From the NCBI GenBank assembly GCA_964631835.1, contig CAZWAD010000007.1:62001-126000 (forward strand): 64,000 nt of DNA, in the 5' to 3' direction. This document shows, piece by piece, positions 1-8,793 of the stretch (position 1 is the stretch's first letter; each line of letters opens with the position of its first letter). This DNA is from Bog-950 sp964631835. Lineage in GTDB: Bacteria > Bacteroidota > Bacteroidia > Chitinophagales > LD1. The translations under genes and the position numbers were made by a program. A model generated the notes under the pieces. That model was given only the letters and a program-made list of their open reading frames with translations, made no database searches and had not been told where the DNA came from.

Positions 1-2
1 CG

Positions 3-59
3 CAGTTCGCGGTTCACAGTAAATGCCAAAACTCTGTATTTTCTGTGAACCGCGAACTG
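3..59. repeat. Long inverted repeat downstream of queD
   Basis: Perfect 17-bp arms, CAGTTCGCGGTTCACAG at 3-19 and its complement at 43-59, enclose a 23-base loop. It lies 12 bases past the queD stop codon and could end queD transcription, although the large loop and lack of a clear T-run are not typical of a terminator. The next bases (60-72) repeat part of the arm imperfectly, as in dispersed palindromic intergenic elements. Confidence 0.6.
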
Positions 60-70
60 TCAACTGTGAA

Positions 71-481
71 CTATTCCTCTCCGTAATATTCCACATAAAT
101 GTTTTCAGTTTCGGTTAATTTGATGCAGTGCAATTTGCAACCTTTCAACCGCTGTTCAAGCCATTTCCAAATCAACTGAACTATATTTTCAATACTCGGC
201 ATTACATCTTTCAGTTCGGGGACATCGAGGTTAAAATTTTTATGGTCGAGTTTTTCAACCACCTCTTTTTTCATTATTCGGCTAAGCTCATGTGCGTTAA
301 TCACAAAGCCGGTTTCCGGGTCGGGTTCACCTTTTACGGTCACAAACAAATCGAAATTATGCCCGTGCCAGTTTTTGTTAGCACACTTGCCAAATACTGC
401 CTCGTTCGCCTCTACGCTCCATTTAGGGTTGTAAAGCCGGTGGGCGCCATTAAAATGTTCTCGTCTTGTCAAATAGACCAT
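71..481 (-). CDS. queD: 6-carboxytetrahydropterin synthase (QueD/PTPS family)
   Basis: This 136-residue protein is a complete PTPS-family enzyme. QueD converts dihydroneopterin triphosphate to 6-carboxy-tetrahydropterin in queuosine/7-deazaguanine synthesis. The zinc ligands are visible as H14 (NGAHR) and H39/H41 (HGHNF); C33 fits the catalytic cysteine, and D79-H80 (KLDH) fits the rest of the catalytic triad. E124/E126 near the C-terminus fit the pterin-anchoring glutamate. Length is normal for the family. It lies 37 bases downstream of the thiolase gene on the same strand and may be cotranscribed with it. A role in tetrahydrobiopterin synthesis is the alternative, but no other queuosine or folate gene is nearby to decide. 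Confidence 0.9.
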   Translation of the reverse strand: MVYLTRREHFNGAHRLYNPKWSVEANEAVFGKCANKNWHGHNFDLFVTVKGEPDPETGFVINAHELSRIMKKEVVEKLDHKNFNLDVPELKDVMPSIENIVQLIWKWLEQRLKGCKLHCIKLTETENIYVEYYGEE

Positions 482-518
482 AGCCTCTTTGTATTTCTGT
501 CGGCTGTATTGTCAACTC

Positions 519-1802
519 TCACACTCTCTCCAAAATCATCGCATGCCCGTGAGCACCGGCAGCGCAGGCAGCCAATAAAGCATATTTACCGTTTTCCTTT
601 ATCAGCCGGTTGGCTGCGGTAGTTACTAATCGCGCACCGGTAGCGCCAAACGGATGTCCCAGCGAAAGCGAGCCGCCCCATAAATTAAATTTATCCATAG
701 GAACCGTTCCCACGGCTTTGTCTCTTCCCAATTTCTGCCTGGCAAAGTCATCCGATGACAGGCATTTCAGGTTCGCTAATATTTGCCCTGCAAAGGCTTC
801 GTGAAATTCATACACATCGAAACGGGAAAGCTCCATGCCTGTTTTTTTCAACAGTTTTGAAATAGCATAAGTTGGACCGAGCAGCAATTCTTCTTTCAGG
901 TCGCAGCCGCTGAAGGCGTATGAGTGCAAGTATGCTTTGGGTTTTAATCCGAGTTGCTGTGCTTTCTCCTCTGTCATCAGCAGTACGCAGGCTGCGCCAT
1001 CGGTGAGGAAGGAAGCGTTGGCTGCTGTAATGGTTCCGCCTTCTTTTACAAACGCAGGTTTCAGTTTCGAAATTTTTTCGAGTGTAGTATCGGCACGGAA
1101 ACCGTTATCTTTTTTCACCGGTTTAAATTTCGGAGGTGTTTCAACGGTGGTGATCTCCGGTGCCAGCAATCCATCGGCATCGGCTTTTGCAGCCAGTTGA
1201 TGCGAACGAACGGCATATTCGTCTTGTTCTTTGCGCGTTACTCCATAGCGCGCGGCAAGCGTGTCGCAATCGAACCCCATGGTTTTGTTAGTCAGAAATT
1301 CGGCTATGGCGGGCGCTTCGGGTTTAAAGTCGCTGGGGCGAAGGCTGAGTACGAATTTTAAAATTTCTCCCGCCCCTTTCAGCTTCTGCGCCATAAAAAG
1401 CTTTTTGCGCATCTTTTTATTAAACAGAATGGGAGCATCGCTGGTGCAATCGGTTCCACCGGCAATTACCACATCGGTTTCGCCACTTTCAATAATATGC
1501 ATACCGCTGACAATAGCCTGGTTGGCGCTGATACACGCCATGGTAACCGTATGGCAGGGCGATGTGTAAGGAATACCGGCAGTAAGGGCTGCTTCGCGCG
1601 CTACATTTCCGGTTTTCACATTACTGATAGTAGTGCCCATAACCACATACCCTACTTCAGCGGGGTTAATGCCGGTTTTATTGAGCAGCCCGCGAATGGC
1701 AAACTGCCCCAACTGGTAGCTCATTAAATCCATATAATCGGTACCGGAGCGAAGAAAAGGGGTGCGGCATCCGTCAATAACTACTATTTTTTTACTGCTC
1801 AT
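519..1802 (-). CDS. Thiolase / acetyl-CoA acyltransferase (FadI-like)
   Basis: A 427-residue thiolase, expected to cleave 3-ketoacyl-CoA in beta-oxidation or run the reverse condensation. The acyl-accepting cysteine is C90 (TMACISANQA). The second active-site set is present as EFHEAF and GGSLSLGHPFGATGAR. The C-terminal cysteine lies in AACAAGAHGHAM, closer to the FadI/trifunctional-enzyme beta type than to the usual CGGGG type. A Bacteroidota -7-like element (TATCTTCG on the minus strand, 1822-1829) lies 19 bases upstream of the ATG. A 3-hydroxybutyryl-CoA dehydrogenase sits at the other end of the window but is not linked to it. Confidence 0.92.
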   Translation of the reverse strand: MSSKKIVVIDGCRTPFLRSGTDYMDLMSYQLGQFAIRGLLNKTGINPAEVGYVVMGTTISNVKTGNVAREAALTAGIPYTSPCHTVTMACISANQAIVSGMHIIESGETDVVIAGGTDCTSDAPILFNKKMRKKLFMAQKLKGAGEILKFVLSLRPSDFKPEAPAIAEFLTNKTMGFDCDTLAARYGVTRKEQDEYAVRSHQLAAKADADGLLAPEITTVETPPKFKPVKKDNGFRADTTLEKISKLKPAFVKEGGTITAANASFLTDGAACVLLMTEEKAQQLGLKPKAYLHSYAFSGCDLKEELLLGPTYAISKLLKKTGMELSRFDVYEFHEAFAGQILANLKCLSSDDFARQKLGRDKAVGTVPMDKFNLWGGSLSLGHPFGATGARLVTTAANRLIKENGKYALLAACAAGAHGHAMILERV

Positions 1803-1871
1803 GGCTTAAATTTTGAGGAGGCGAAGATAGAAAAGTTCGGAGTTCACGGTTGAGGAGCTAATGCCCATGGA

Positions 1872-1965
1872 GTCATCCTGAGTTTCGCGTTTCGCGGAAG
1901 GAAGGAACTTGTATTTTTCTGAGCGGTATAAATACAAGATGCTTCGTTTAGCAAAGCCTTCACTC
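1872..1965. repeat. Dispersed intergenic repeat, copy A
   Basis: The segment shares ordered blocks with the reverse complement of 57551-57636: GTCATCCTGA, GAAGGAACTTGTATTT, AATACAAGATG, TTCGTT and AAGCCTTCACTC. It lies in the divergent spacer between the thiolase and DUF2147 genes. An internal palindrome (CTTGTATTT ... AATACAAG) would fold as a hairpin. No coding capacity is evident. It is probably a small non-autonomous palindromic element of a family found widely in bacterial intergenic DNA. Confidence 0.65.
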
Positions 1966-2042
1966 GGCTTGGCATTCCTTATTTTGCAAAACCGTTGCCC
2001 GACAAAAATTTCTATCATTACATATCAAACAAAAATCAAGTT

Positions 2043-2501
2043 ATGAGAAGAAATATTCTGTTTATTGCCGTTACAGTCTTTCTATACACCACTTCATTTA
2101 CCCAGCGCCAGAAAGACCAGATTGAAAAGGTTTGGTACAATCAGGAAAAAACCAGCAAAATTGAAGTCTATCTTGCTAAAGACGGCAAGTTTTACGGCAA
2201 AATTGTTTGGCTCGATAAACCTGATGATGAAGAAACCGGCAAGCCGAAACTGGATAAAGAAAACCCCGATGAAAAACTACGCTCAACACCGGTTATGGGG
2301 CTTTTAATATTGAAAGGATTCTCGGTTGACCCTGAAAATAAAAATCTGTATACCGGTGGAACGGTTTACGACCCCAAAAACGGCAAAACCTATTGCGGCA
2401 AACTTACCTTTAAGGGCAACATGATTGACTTGCGCGGCTATATCTGCAGCTTGCCTTTTTTAGGAAGAACTTCAACCTGGACCCTGGCTGAAGGACAGTA
2501 A
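2043..2501 (+). CDS. DUF2147 family secreted protein
   Basis: A 152-residue protein starting at ATG 2043, chosen because it opens directly into a signal peptide (MRRNILFIAVTVFLYTTSF). An in-frame start 48 bases upstream would put a non-signal sequence in front. The mature part (IEKVWYNQEKTSKIEVYLA, FYGKIVWLDKP, YCGKLTFKGNMIDLRGYI) has the beta-rich pattern and the closing G-Y-I/W-R-x segment of DUF2147. Members are small periplasmic or outer-membrane-associated proteins of unknown function. The gene is a single transcription unit followed by the 41-bp repeat block. Confidence 0.8.
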   Translation: MRRNILFIAVTVFLYTTSFTQRQKDQIEKVWYNQEKTSKIEVYLAKDGKFYGKIVWLDKPDDEETGKPKLDKENPDEKLRSTPVMGLLILKGFSVDPENKNLYTGGTVYDPKNGKTYCGKLTFKGNMIDLRGYICSLPFLGRTSTWTLAEGQ

Positions 2502-2517
2502 TTGTTAATTTATTATG

Positions 2518-2682
2518 TCTTCCTGGAAAATCCGGAAGCCGCGTGTACCGTAAATATACCTTCCGGAGAAATCCGGAAGCCTCCTGTACCGTCAAAATGC
2601 CTTCGGGAGAAATCCCAATGCCTTCTGTACCGTCAAAATGCATTTGGAACTTCTTCCTACGCCTCCGTAACCGTTATAATAT
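2518..2682. repeat. 41-bp tandem repeat, about four copies, hairpin-forming
   Basis: Copies run 2518-2558, 2559-2599, 2600-2640 and a decayed fourth at 2641-2681, with the period kept at exactly 41. Each carries a hairpin: in copy 2 the arms CTTCCGGA and TCCGGAAG enclose a GAAA loop. Copy 3 replaces an inner C-G pair with G-C. The block fills the spacer between the convergent DUF2147 and FTR1 genes and may serve as a terminator. 41 is not a multiple of three, so it is unlikely to be coding. Confidence 0.75.
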
Positions 2683-2699
2683 TTTGGGAAAATCAATTC

Positions 2700-4619
2700 T
2701 CATTTCTTTGCCGAACTCGTCAGCTTCCAGATTATGGCTACAATGATGAAAACCGCCAACTGCACAGCACAGGTTTCGGCAGTAGGGAAAATACCGAGCA
2801 ACTCAATGCGCGGAACCGGTATGCCGTGAATGGAAACCAAACCCAGCTCCTGGAATGAGTGGATTCCTTTTCCGGCAAGAATAATGGCGAGTAAGCCCAT
2901 AACGAAAGAAGAAATTTTGAAAAGCGTGGGTATGGGAAGTTTAGTCGTAAACCGCAAAAACAAATATGCCAGCCCCAGCACCACCACAAAGGCACTGCCT
3001 ACTCCCAGCACAATGGCGTTGGTTTGCTCGCCACCCGATTCAATATTTAGTGCCGAAAGAAACAGCACCGATTCAAACACTTCGCGGAACACCACAAAGA
3101 ATGAAAGCGCTGCCAGCCCGATAACGCTTTCGCTGCTCAGCACACCCCGCATCATTTTGTTGACGTAATTCTTCCACCGGTTTATCTCACTTTTGCCATG
3201 CAGCCAGAAACCTACGTACAATAGCATGGCTACCGCTATAAATGAAATTACCCCTTCAATGAACTCAATTCGCTGCATTTGGTTTTTGAGCAAACTGCCA
3301 CCGGCCATCCAGAGTGCAACGCCCACAAGAGCAGCGCCCATCCACCCGAGGTGAACCCAGCGCTCGCCTTTTTTAAAGCCGGCAGCTTTCAGAATAGAAA
3401 GAATAACCATAATTACGAGGAAAGCTTCGAGTCCCTCGCGCAACAATACCGATGCGGAAAGCAGAAACGCCACGGTAAATGAGTAACTCCTGTTACCGAG
3501 TATTTCACCAGCGCTATTAATAGTTACGCGAACAGCCTGCAGCGAATCGTTGACTTCAGCCAGAGGATGTTTTTCTTCCAGCATCTTACGCAGGTGAAGC
3601 ATCTGCTTTTCGAGCGTGGCAATCATTTCGGGGTCGCTGGCTTTCAGTTGCCTTTCAACAGGCTCAATGCCTTCGAGATACGACAACGCTGCCATTTGCG
3701 ATGCTTCGGAATATTTTCCCTGCTTGTATAACTCCATCGCTCCGCTCAAATACCGCAGCGAGGTGTTGATGAATTCGCTTTGGTCATGGGGGCGCTGATA
3801 GAGGCGAATCGAAGCGAGATTAATTTTCTTTTCCAGCGAATCGCAACCGTTGCACATTTGTTCAAATTCTTCATCGCTGGTTAAAGCAATATCTTTCAGC
3901 GAAATCTCAGCAGTATAATTTCTTTCCAGGTTTTCTTTGACTAATGCATTAGCGGCCAGAGGCTGGAAGCGTAATGCGGCAATATAAAAAGCCACATCCC
4001 AAACTTCTTCGTCATCTAAAGTGGTAATGGGTTTCATGCCGGTACCTTCAATACCCAGCCGCACGGTATTAAAGGCGGTAAACGGAGAGATGGTTTTCAT
4101 CCGCTCATCATCGAGAAAATTGCGGGGCAGCGGGTTAAGCGCCAAACCTTCCGGCCCGTCACCCGCACCGGTAGCACCATGGCAGCGGGCGCATTCGGTC
4201 TTGTAAATAACCTTGCCGGTTTCCAGGCTGGGATATTTAATAGGAACAATCTGCAGGTCCGAAGCAAGGATTACTTTCTGTTTGGCTTCGTTAGCCAAAG
4301 CCGAAACTGCTTCTGGCGAAGCCAGTTTTCCAATCAGGCTGTCTAACCGGTGAATAAGAATGCCCGTTTCAGCGGAATCTATGTCGCTCCAGTCGCCCGA
4401 AAACTGCCGGTGGTATTTTATTGCCGACTTGCCGAATTCCTGAGCCTCTTTGTATTCATCTTTGCTGATAACATTTCCGTTTTTAACGGCATACTGATAG
4501 TCGTGGCTGATGTAATTAAGCGTGTGCACAAGCACGCGTGCCTGCTCACCGGTGGAAGAAAATACAGCAAAATGGTAAAACAGGAAAAGGAATAAAAAAG
4601 ACCAACCTCTCACGAACAA
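2700..4619 (-). CDS. Cytochrome c / FTR1-family iron permease fusion
   Basis: A 639-residue membrane protein. Residues 1-21 are a signal peptide. The periplasmic part carries one c-type haem motif (C143-A-R-C146-H147) in a class I cytochrome c-like domain, then a helical region (about 250-370). The C-terminal third is an FTR1/EfeU-type permease with about seven membrane segments and both iron-binding signatures: REGLE at 394-398 and REVFE at 512-516. In FTR1 systems the glutamates bind iron and uptake is coupled to redox change; here the cytochrome probably replaces the multicopper oxidase. This fused form is known in Bacteroidota. A palindrome 20 bases upstream of the start is a candidate metal-responsive operator. 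Confidence 0.9.
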   Translation of the reverse strand: MFVRGWSFLFLFLFYHFAVFSSTGEQARVLVHTLNYISHDYQYAVKNGNVISKDEYKEAQEFGKSAIKYHRQFSGDWSDIDSAETGILIHRLDSLIGKLASPEAVSALANEAKQKVILASDLQIVPIKYPSLETGKVIYKTECARCHGATGAGDGPEGLALNPLPRNFLDDERMKTISPFTAFNTVRLGIEGTGMKPITTLDDEEVWDVAFYIAALRFQPLAANALVKENLERNYTAEISLKDIALTSDEEFEQMCNGCDSLEKKINLASIRLYQRPHDQSEFINTSLRYLSGAMELYKQGKYSEASQMAALSYLEGIEPVERQLKASDPEMIATLEKQMLHLRKMLEEKHPLAEVNDSLQAVRVTINSAGEILGNRSYSFTVAFLLSASVLLREGLEAFLVIMVILSILKAAGFKKGERWVHLGWMGAALVGVALWMAGGSLLKNQMQRIEFIEGVISFIAVAMLLYVGFWLHGKSEINRWKNYVNKMMRGVLSSESVIGLAALSFFVVFREVFESVLFLSALNIESGGEQTNAIVLGVGSAFVVVLGLAYLFLRFTTKLPIPTLFKISSFVMGLLAIILAGKGIHSFQELGLVSIHGIPVPRIELLGIFPTAETCAVQLAVFIIVAIIWKLTSSAKK

Positions 4620-4638
4620 AATTTAGGCAAAAGCAGAA

Positions 4639-4653
4639 TTAGATTCAATCTAA
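4639..4653. promoter_or_regulatory. Candidate metal-regulator operator upstream of the FTR1 gene
   Basis: The 15-base palindrome TTAGATT-C-AATCTAA has perfect 7-base arms and lies 20-34 bases upstream of the FTR1 start codon, where a bound repressor would block transcription. The shape resembles DtxR/MntR-family boxes (TTAGgttA..) more than a classical Fur box. The assignment is inference from sequence and position only. Confidence 0.4.
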
Positions 4654-4720
4654 ACAAGCGCGAAAGTAAAATGTTGGGGCAGATATAAAACATGATTAAA
4701 AGCAGTCGGCTGAAAATTAA

Positions 4721-4751
4721 ATTGCCTATTTCATTTAGTTGCGTATTTTTC
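4721..4751 (+). promoter_or_regulatory. Putative promoter of the 995-residue T9SS protein
   Basis: ATTG (4721-4724), a 19-base spacer and TATTTTTC (4744-4751) approximate TTTG-N19-TAnnTTTG. The ATG is 22 bases further on. Each element has one or two mismatches. Confidence 0.4.
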
Positions 4752-4773
4752 GCGCTCAATCAAAATCTAACAC

Positions 4774-7761
4774 ATGAAAAAGACTTTACTTCTTCTTTCA
4801 ATTTTTATTTCAATTTCAGGTTTTGCGCAAACTACTATCGTTAATGGTGATATGGAACTTTGGCAAAATGTAGGAGCAAATAACGAAGAACCAACCCAAT
4901 GGAATTCAAGCTTTAGCGGCATTAACAATGCTACTTTGGCTCCAAAAACTTGTTATCAGGAAACATCCAATCCACATGGTGGAAGTTATTGCGCGCGGAT
5001 AGAAACTAAGTTCTACATTATTCAAACCGTGCCCGGAACCTGCACAACCGGTAAACTTGACGCTCCAACTCTTTCTGGTGCTGATGGTTACATTTTCACT
5101 GATACTTTAGATGCCACGGCACGAATGCCGTTTGTTGGACGCCCCGATAGCTTGGTAGGATGGTATCGCTATACTTCGGTAAGCAGCGACTTTGCATCAA
5201 TTGGTGTGGTGTTGCATGTAGGTAAAGGTGCCATGCCCGAAAGCGGAACGTATCAGGGCAATACCACTCCGAATGTAGTTGCCCGCGCTGAGTTTTTATC
5301 ACCAACAAGCAGTGTTGCAAATTGGACCCGATTTTCTGTTCCTTTTGTATATGTAGATGGCAGAACCCCTCAATATTTTCTTTGTGTAATGACGAGTAGC
5401 GGAGGTGCGGGTGCGGTTGGAAGTAAGCTTTGGGTAGATGATTTGTCAGTTGTTTACAACCCCACTATCGCTACCGGTACCATATCTCCCTCTACTTATT
5501 ATGTATCGGCAACCAGCGGTGCAAGTGTTAGCGTTCCTTTTACACTTACCGGCACTTATAACGGAGGCAATACCATTACTGCACAGTTGAGCGATGCCAG
5601 CGGTTCGTTTGCTTCACCGGTAACTATCGGCTCGGTTACTGCAACAACTTCCGGCACGGTTAACGCTACTATTCCTGCCAATACCGCCAGCGGTACCGGC
5701 TACAGAATAAGAGTAATTTCAAGCAGCCCGGCATTAACAGCCGCCAACAACGGTTCGGATATTACCGTAGTTCTTACCGGCAATTCTGTTGCGCCAAATA
5801 CCACACAAAATATTCCTGTAGCAACTGCCGGAAGCGCGGTAACCGTAACTGAAACACCAGCCGCCACTTCGCGCGAATGGAAATATTCAACGGTATCGGG
5901 CGGGCCTTATACTTCCTTTGCACCGGCACAAACAGGAACAAGTTACACCCCGAATTTTGCCGTAGCAGGAACTTATTATGTGGCTTGTGTTTCCTCCTAT
6001 CCGGGTTTAACGGTTACGAGCAATGAAGTAATAATCAATGCACTTCATAACAGTATTGCGCCAACCACTTCGCAAAGTCTTTTGGTAGGAGTTAACGGAA
6101 ATGCACTTACAGTTACAGAAACCCCTGCGGGTATGTGGCGCGAATGGCAGTTTGGCACTTCGCCCGGAGGTCCGTATTCCTCTTTTGCTCCTGCCATTAC
6201 CGGTGCAACTTCTTATACTCCCAATTTTGCTTCTGTAGGTACGTACTATGTGGTTTGTGTCAGTGAGATTAACGGTGTGTTTTTAACCAGTAACGAAGTC
6301 CTGGTTTCAGTGGGCAATGCGACTATTGCAACCGGAACTATTACCGGCTCACCTTTTGAGCTCAGTTTTTCTGCACCCAATATTCCTGTAGACGTGCCGT
6401 TTACCACCAGCGGAACTTTCAGCGGTGGAAATGTCTTTACCGCAGAACTTTCAGACGCTAACGGCTCATTTTCTTCTACGATGGTTATCGGAACTCTCAA
6501 TGCTACCGGTTCAGGAACTATCAACGCACTTATTGATAACACCACACTTGCTGGAACGGGATACCGCATTCGCGTAGTATCAAATAACCCGGCAATACTC
6601 GGCAGCGATAACGGGGTTGATTTAGTAATTGACCAGTTCAATAATTCTGTTGCTCCTGCCTCTATGCAAACTATTATGCACGGAGTAAACGGAACGGCAA
6701 TTACTGTTACTGAATCACAAACAGCTACGCGCGAATGGAAATATTCAACTACAAGTGGCAGCGGATATATGAGCTTTGGGGGTACTGCCGAAACCGGTGT
6801 TTCCTACACTCCGAATTTTGCAGTTCCCGGAACTTACTATGTGGTTTGCGAATCAACTAACCAATATTCAGATGTGGTTACCAGCAACGAAGTGCAGATT
6901 GATGTAACCAACGGAACCACCATTGCCACTTCAGCAGTTACCGGTTCGCCATTCTTAGTTTCACCCAGCGCAAATGTGCAGGTGAGCGTAAGTTTTACTT
7001 CCGATGTTGTTTTCAATGCCGGAAATATTTTCAAAGCCCAGCTTTCGGATAATGCAGGAAGTTTTGCCTCTCCGGTTGAAATAGGAACACTTTCAACAAG
7101 CTCAATTACACCGGTGAGTGCAACTATTCCTAACTCATCTCCGGCTGGAACCGGTTACCGTATTCGTGTGGTTTCAACTGACCCTGCAGTCACCGGCAGC
7201 GACAACGGAACCGATTTGGAGGTTATTCCTTTTGCCAACTCCATAGCCCCGACCGATACTCAGCATCTACTTACCAACCAAAACGGAACAGGAATGGCAG
7301 TTACAGAAACACATCCTTCAACCCGCGAATGGCTTAAGTCAACCACATCGGGTTCGGGTTACACAAGTTTCAGTCCGGCTCAAACAGGTTCCTCATATAC
7401 CCCGTTGTTTGCTGCTGCAGGTACTTACTACGTGGTTTGCAAATCGGAAAATGCTGTGAATGATTTTGTTACTTCCCCTGAAGTTGTGGTTATTGTAGCT
7501 GCTCCGAGCGCAGTTTCCGGAACAGGAAATGAACTCATAAAAGTGTACAGCCTTGCCGGAAATTTAGTAGTTGATTTATCGAAATTTTATCCGGCTTCAG
7601 CAGCCGTTGAGTTGCTGACCCTCAGCGGACAACAAGTATTTACACACGATTTGAATTCCGGCTCCGTTAATACTATGGCTGTAAGTCTTCCGAAAACGAT
7701 GTACATTTTCAGGATTACAGCCGATGGAAGAGCCTATTCAGGAAAAATAAATATGGAGTAG
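4774..7761 (+). CDS. Secreted modular protein with T9SS type A-like C-terminus
   Basis: A 995-residue exported protein. A signal peptide (MKKTLLLLSIFISISGFAQ) is followed by a lectin/CBM-like region (about 20-230) opening VNGDMELW. Two alternating repeat types come next. Type A (IATGTI..SP, ending GTGYRIRVxS) starts near residues 233, 519 and 718. Type B (NSxAPxxxQ, YTPNFAxxGTYYVxC) starts near 338, 426, 625 and 823. The order is A-B-B-A-B-A-B. The last ~80 residues (KVYSLAGNLVVDLS ... MYIFRITADGRAYSGKI) fit a T9SS type A sorting domain, though the usual P-N-P motif is missing. No catalytic domain is recognised; an adhesive or structural surface role is inferred. Confidence 0.8.
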   Translation: MKKTLLLLSIFISISGFAQTTIVNGDMELWQNVGANNEEPTQWNSSFSGINNATLAPKTCYQETSNPHGGSYCARIETKFYIIQTVPGTCTTGKLDAPTLSGADGYIFTDTLDATARMPFVGRPDSLVGWYRYTSVSSDFASIGVVLHVGKGAMPESGTYQGNTTPNVVARAEFLSPTSSVANWTRFSVPFVYVDGRTPQYFLCVMTSSGGAGAVGSKLWVDDLSVVYNPTIATGTISPSTYYVSATSGASVSVPFTLTGTYNGGNTITAQLSDASGSFASPVTIGSVTATTSGTVNATIPANTASGTGYRIRVISSSPALTAANNGSDITVVLTGNSVAPNTTQNIPVATAGSAVTVTETPAATSREWKYSTVSGGPYTSFAPAQTGTSYTPNFAVAGTYYVACVSSYPGLTVTSNEVIINALHNSIAPTTSQSLLVGVNGNALTVTETPAGMWREWQFGTSPGGPYSSFAPAITGATSYTPNFASVGTYYVVCVSEINGVFLTSNEVLVSVGNATIATGTITGSPFELSFSAPNIPVDVPFTTSGTFSGGNVFTAELSDANGSFSSTMVIGTLNATGSGTINALIDNTTLAGTGYRIRVVSNNPAILGSDNGVDLVIDQFNNSVAPASMQTIMHGVNGTAITVTESQTATREWKYSTTSGSGYMSFGGTAETGVSYTPNFAVPGTYYVVCESTNQYSDVVTSNEVQIDVTNGTTIATSAVTGSPFLVSPSANVQVSVSFTSDVVFNAGNIFKAQLSDNAGSFASPVEIGTLSTSSITPVSATIPNSSPAGTGYRIRVVSTDPAVTGSDNGTDLEVIPFANSIAPTDTQHLLTNQNGTGMAVTETHPSTREWLKSTTSGSGYTSFSPAQTGSSYTPLFAAAGTYYVVCKSENAVNDFVTSPEVVVIVAAPSAVSGTGNELIKVYSLAGNLVVDLSKFYPASAAVELLTLSGQQVFTHDLNSGSVNTMAVSLPKTMYIFRITADGRAYSGKINME

Positions 7762-7796
7762 GGGTTTGAAGTTCCTTAAGCGCACTTTTTTATTTG

Positions 7797-8672
7797 CTAC
7801 CCGCCAAAATACTCTTTAAGGAGCTGGTAGTGACTGGATTTTTTGATGCGAATCAGCGCAGCATCTTTGATTTGGCGGATTCTTTCGCTTGATAAGTTAA
7901 GCTTGCGGCTGATTTCGTAAAGATTCATCTGCTCGTTGCCTCCAATACCGAAATACATACGCACCACTTCAGCCTGACTGGTATTCAACTCGGTCAGCAA
8001 AAACCTGATTTCGTTTTTCAGCGATTGATGATGAGCCATATCATGGTCAGGTAGCTCGGCATTTGGGTTTTCGATAATATCCACCAGCGATTTTACTTCG
8101 TCTTTGGTTATTGGAGCGTCAATAGAAACCTGTTTAAGCTCCAATCCAAGAGCCGATTTTATTTCGTCCGAATCCAAATCGAGCACATGAGCCAGTTCAT
8201 CAGCCGAAGGTTCGCGCTCAAATTCCTGTTCAAGCTGCAGAAACGCCTTGCTGATTTTTCCGAGCGACTGAACACGGTGCCGGGGAAGGCGCACCATACG
8301 CGAATGTTCGGTAAGCGCTTGAATAATAGACTGGCGAATCCACCAAACCGCATATGAGATAAATTTGAAACCGCGGGTTTCATCAAAACGCTCAGCGGCT
8401 TTTAAGAGACCGAGGTTGCCTTCGCTGATTAAATCCGATAGGCTCAGCCCCTGTCCCTGATAATGTTTGGCAACCGATATTACAAACCGAAGGTTGGCGC
8501 TCACTAATTTTTCCAGCGCATTCATGTCTCCCTTCCTGATTTTCCTTATAAGATCATATTCTTCCTCCGGCTCTAAAAACCGGATTGACCGTATTTCTCT
8601 GAGGTAGAGGTGAAGTGAATCGCTGTCATGGTTGGTAAATGCCTCACTGTTTACTTTTAGTTTCCGCACAGG
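7797..8672 (-). CDS. rpoD: RNA polymerase sigma factor, RpoD/SigA type (short Bacteroidota form)
   Basis: The 291-residue product has sigma-70 region 1.2 (LHLYLREIRSIRFLEPEEE), region 2 (NLRFVISVAKHYQGQG, RGFKFISYAVWWIRQSI), region 3, and a region 4.2 helix-turn-helix (YEISRKLNLSSERIRQIK). GTG at 8672 is preferred over the ATG eight codons upstream because it yields MRKLKVNSEAF, matching the conserved MRQLKI start of Bacteroidota primary sigma factors. Region 2.4/3.0 reads MVRLPRHRVQ where the usual form is VRLP(L)NK, so this could be a second RpoD-like paralogue rather than the main factor. It is transcribed alone and ends 35 bases from the convergent T9SS gene. Confidence 0.85.
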   Translation of the reverse strand, partial: PVRKLKVNSEAFTNHDSDSLHLYLREIRSIRFLEPEEEYDLIRKIRKGDMNALEKLVSANLRFVISVAKHYQGQGLSLSDLISEGNLGLLKAAERFDETRGFKFISYAVWWIRQSIIQALTEHSRMVRLPRHRVQSLGKISKAFLQLEQEFEREPSADELAHVLDLDSDEIKSALGLELKQVSIDAPITKDEVKSLVDIIENPNAELPDHDMAHHQSLKNEIRFLLTELNTSQAEVVRMYFGIGGNEQMNLYEISRKLNLSSERIRQIKDAALIRIKKSSHYQLLKEYFGG

Positions 8673-8793
8673 AAAGTGGTTTAAAATTTCTAACAAAATG
8701 GCGGAAGGTGTTCAGGCAGGTAATAATTCTCCGCGTTATGATAAAATAAAGCGTACTGTTAAAAAAGTCAAGGGGAAAAAGGAAGCGTGGATA

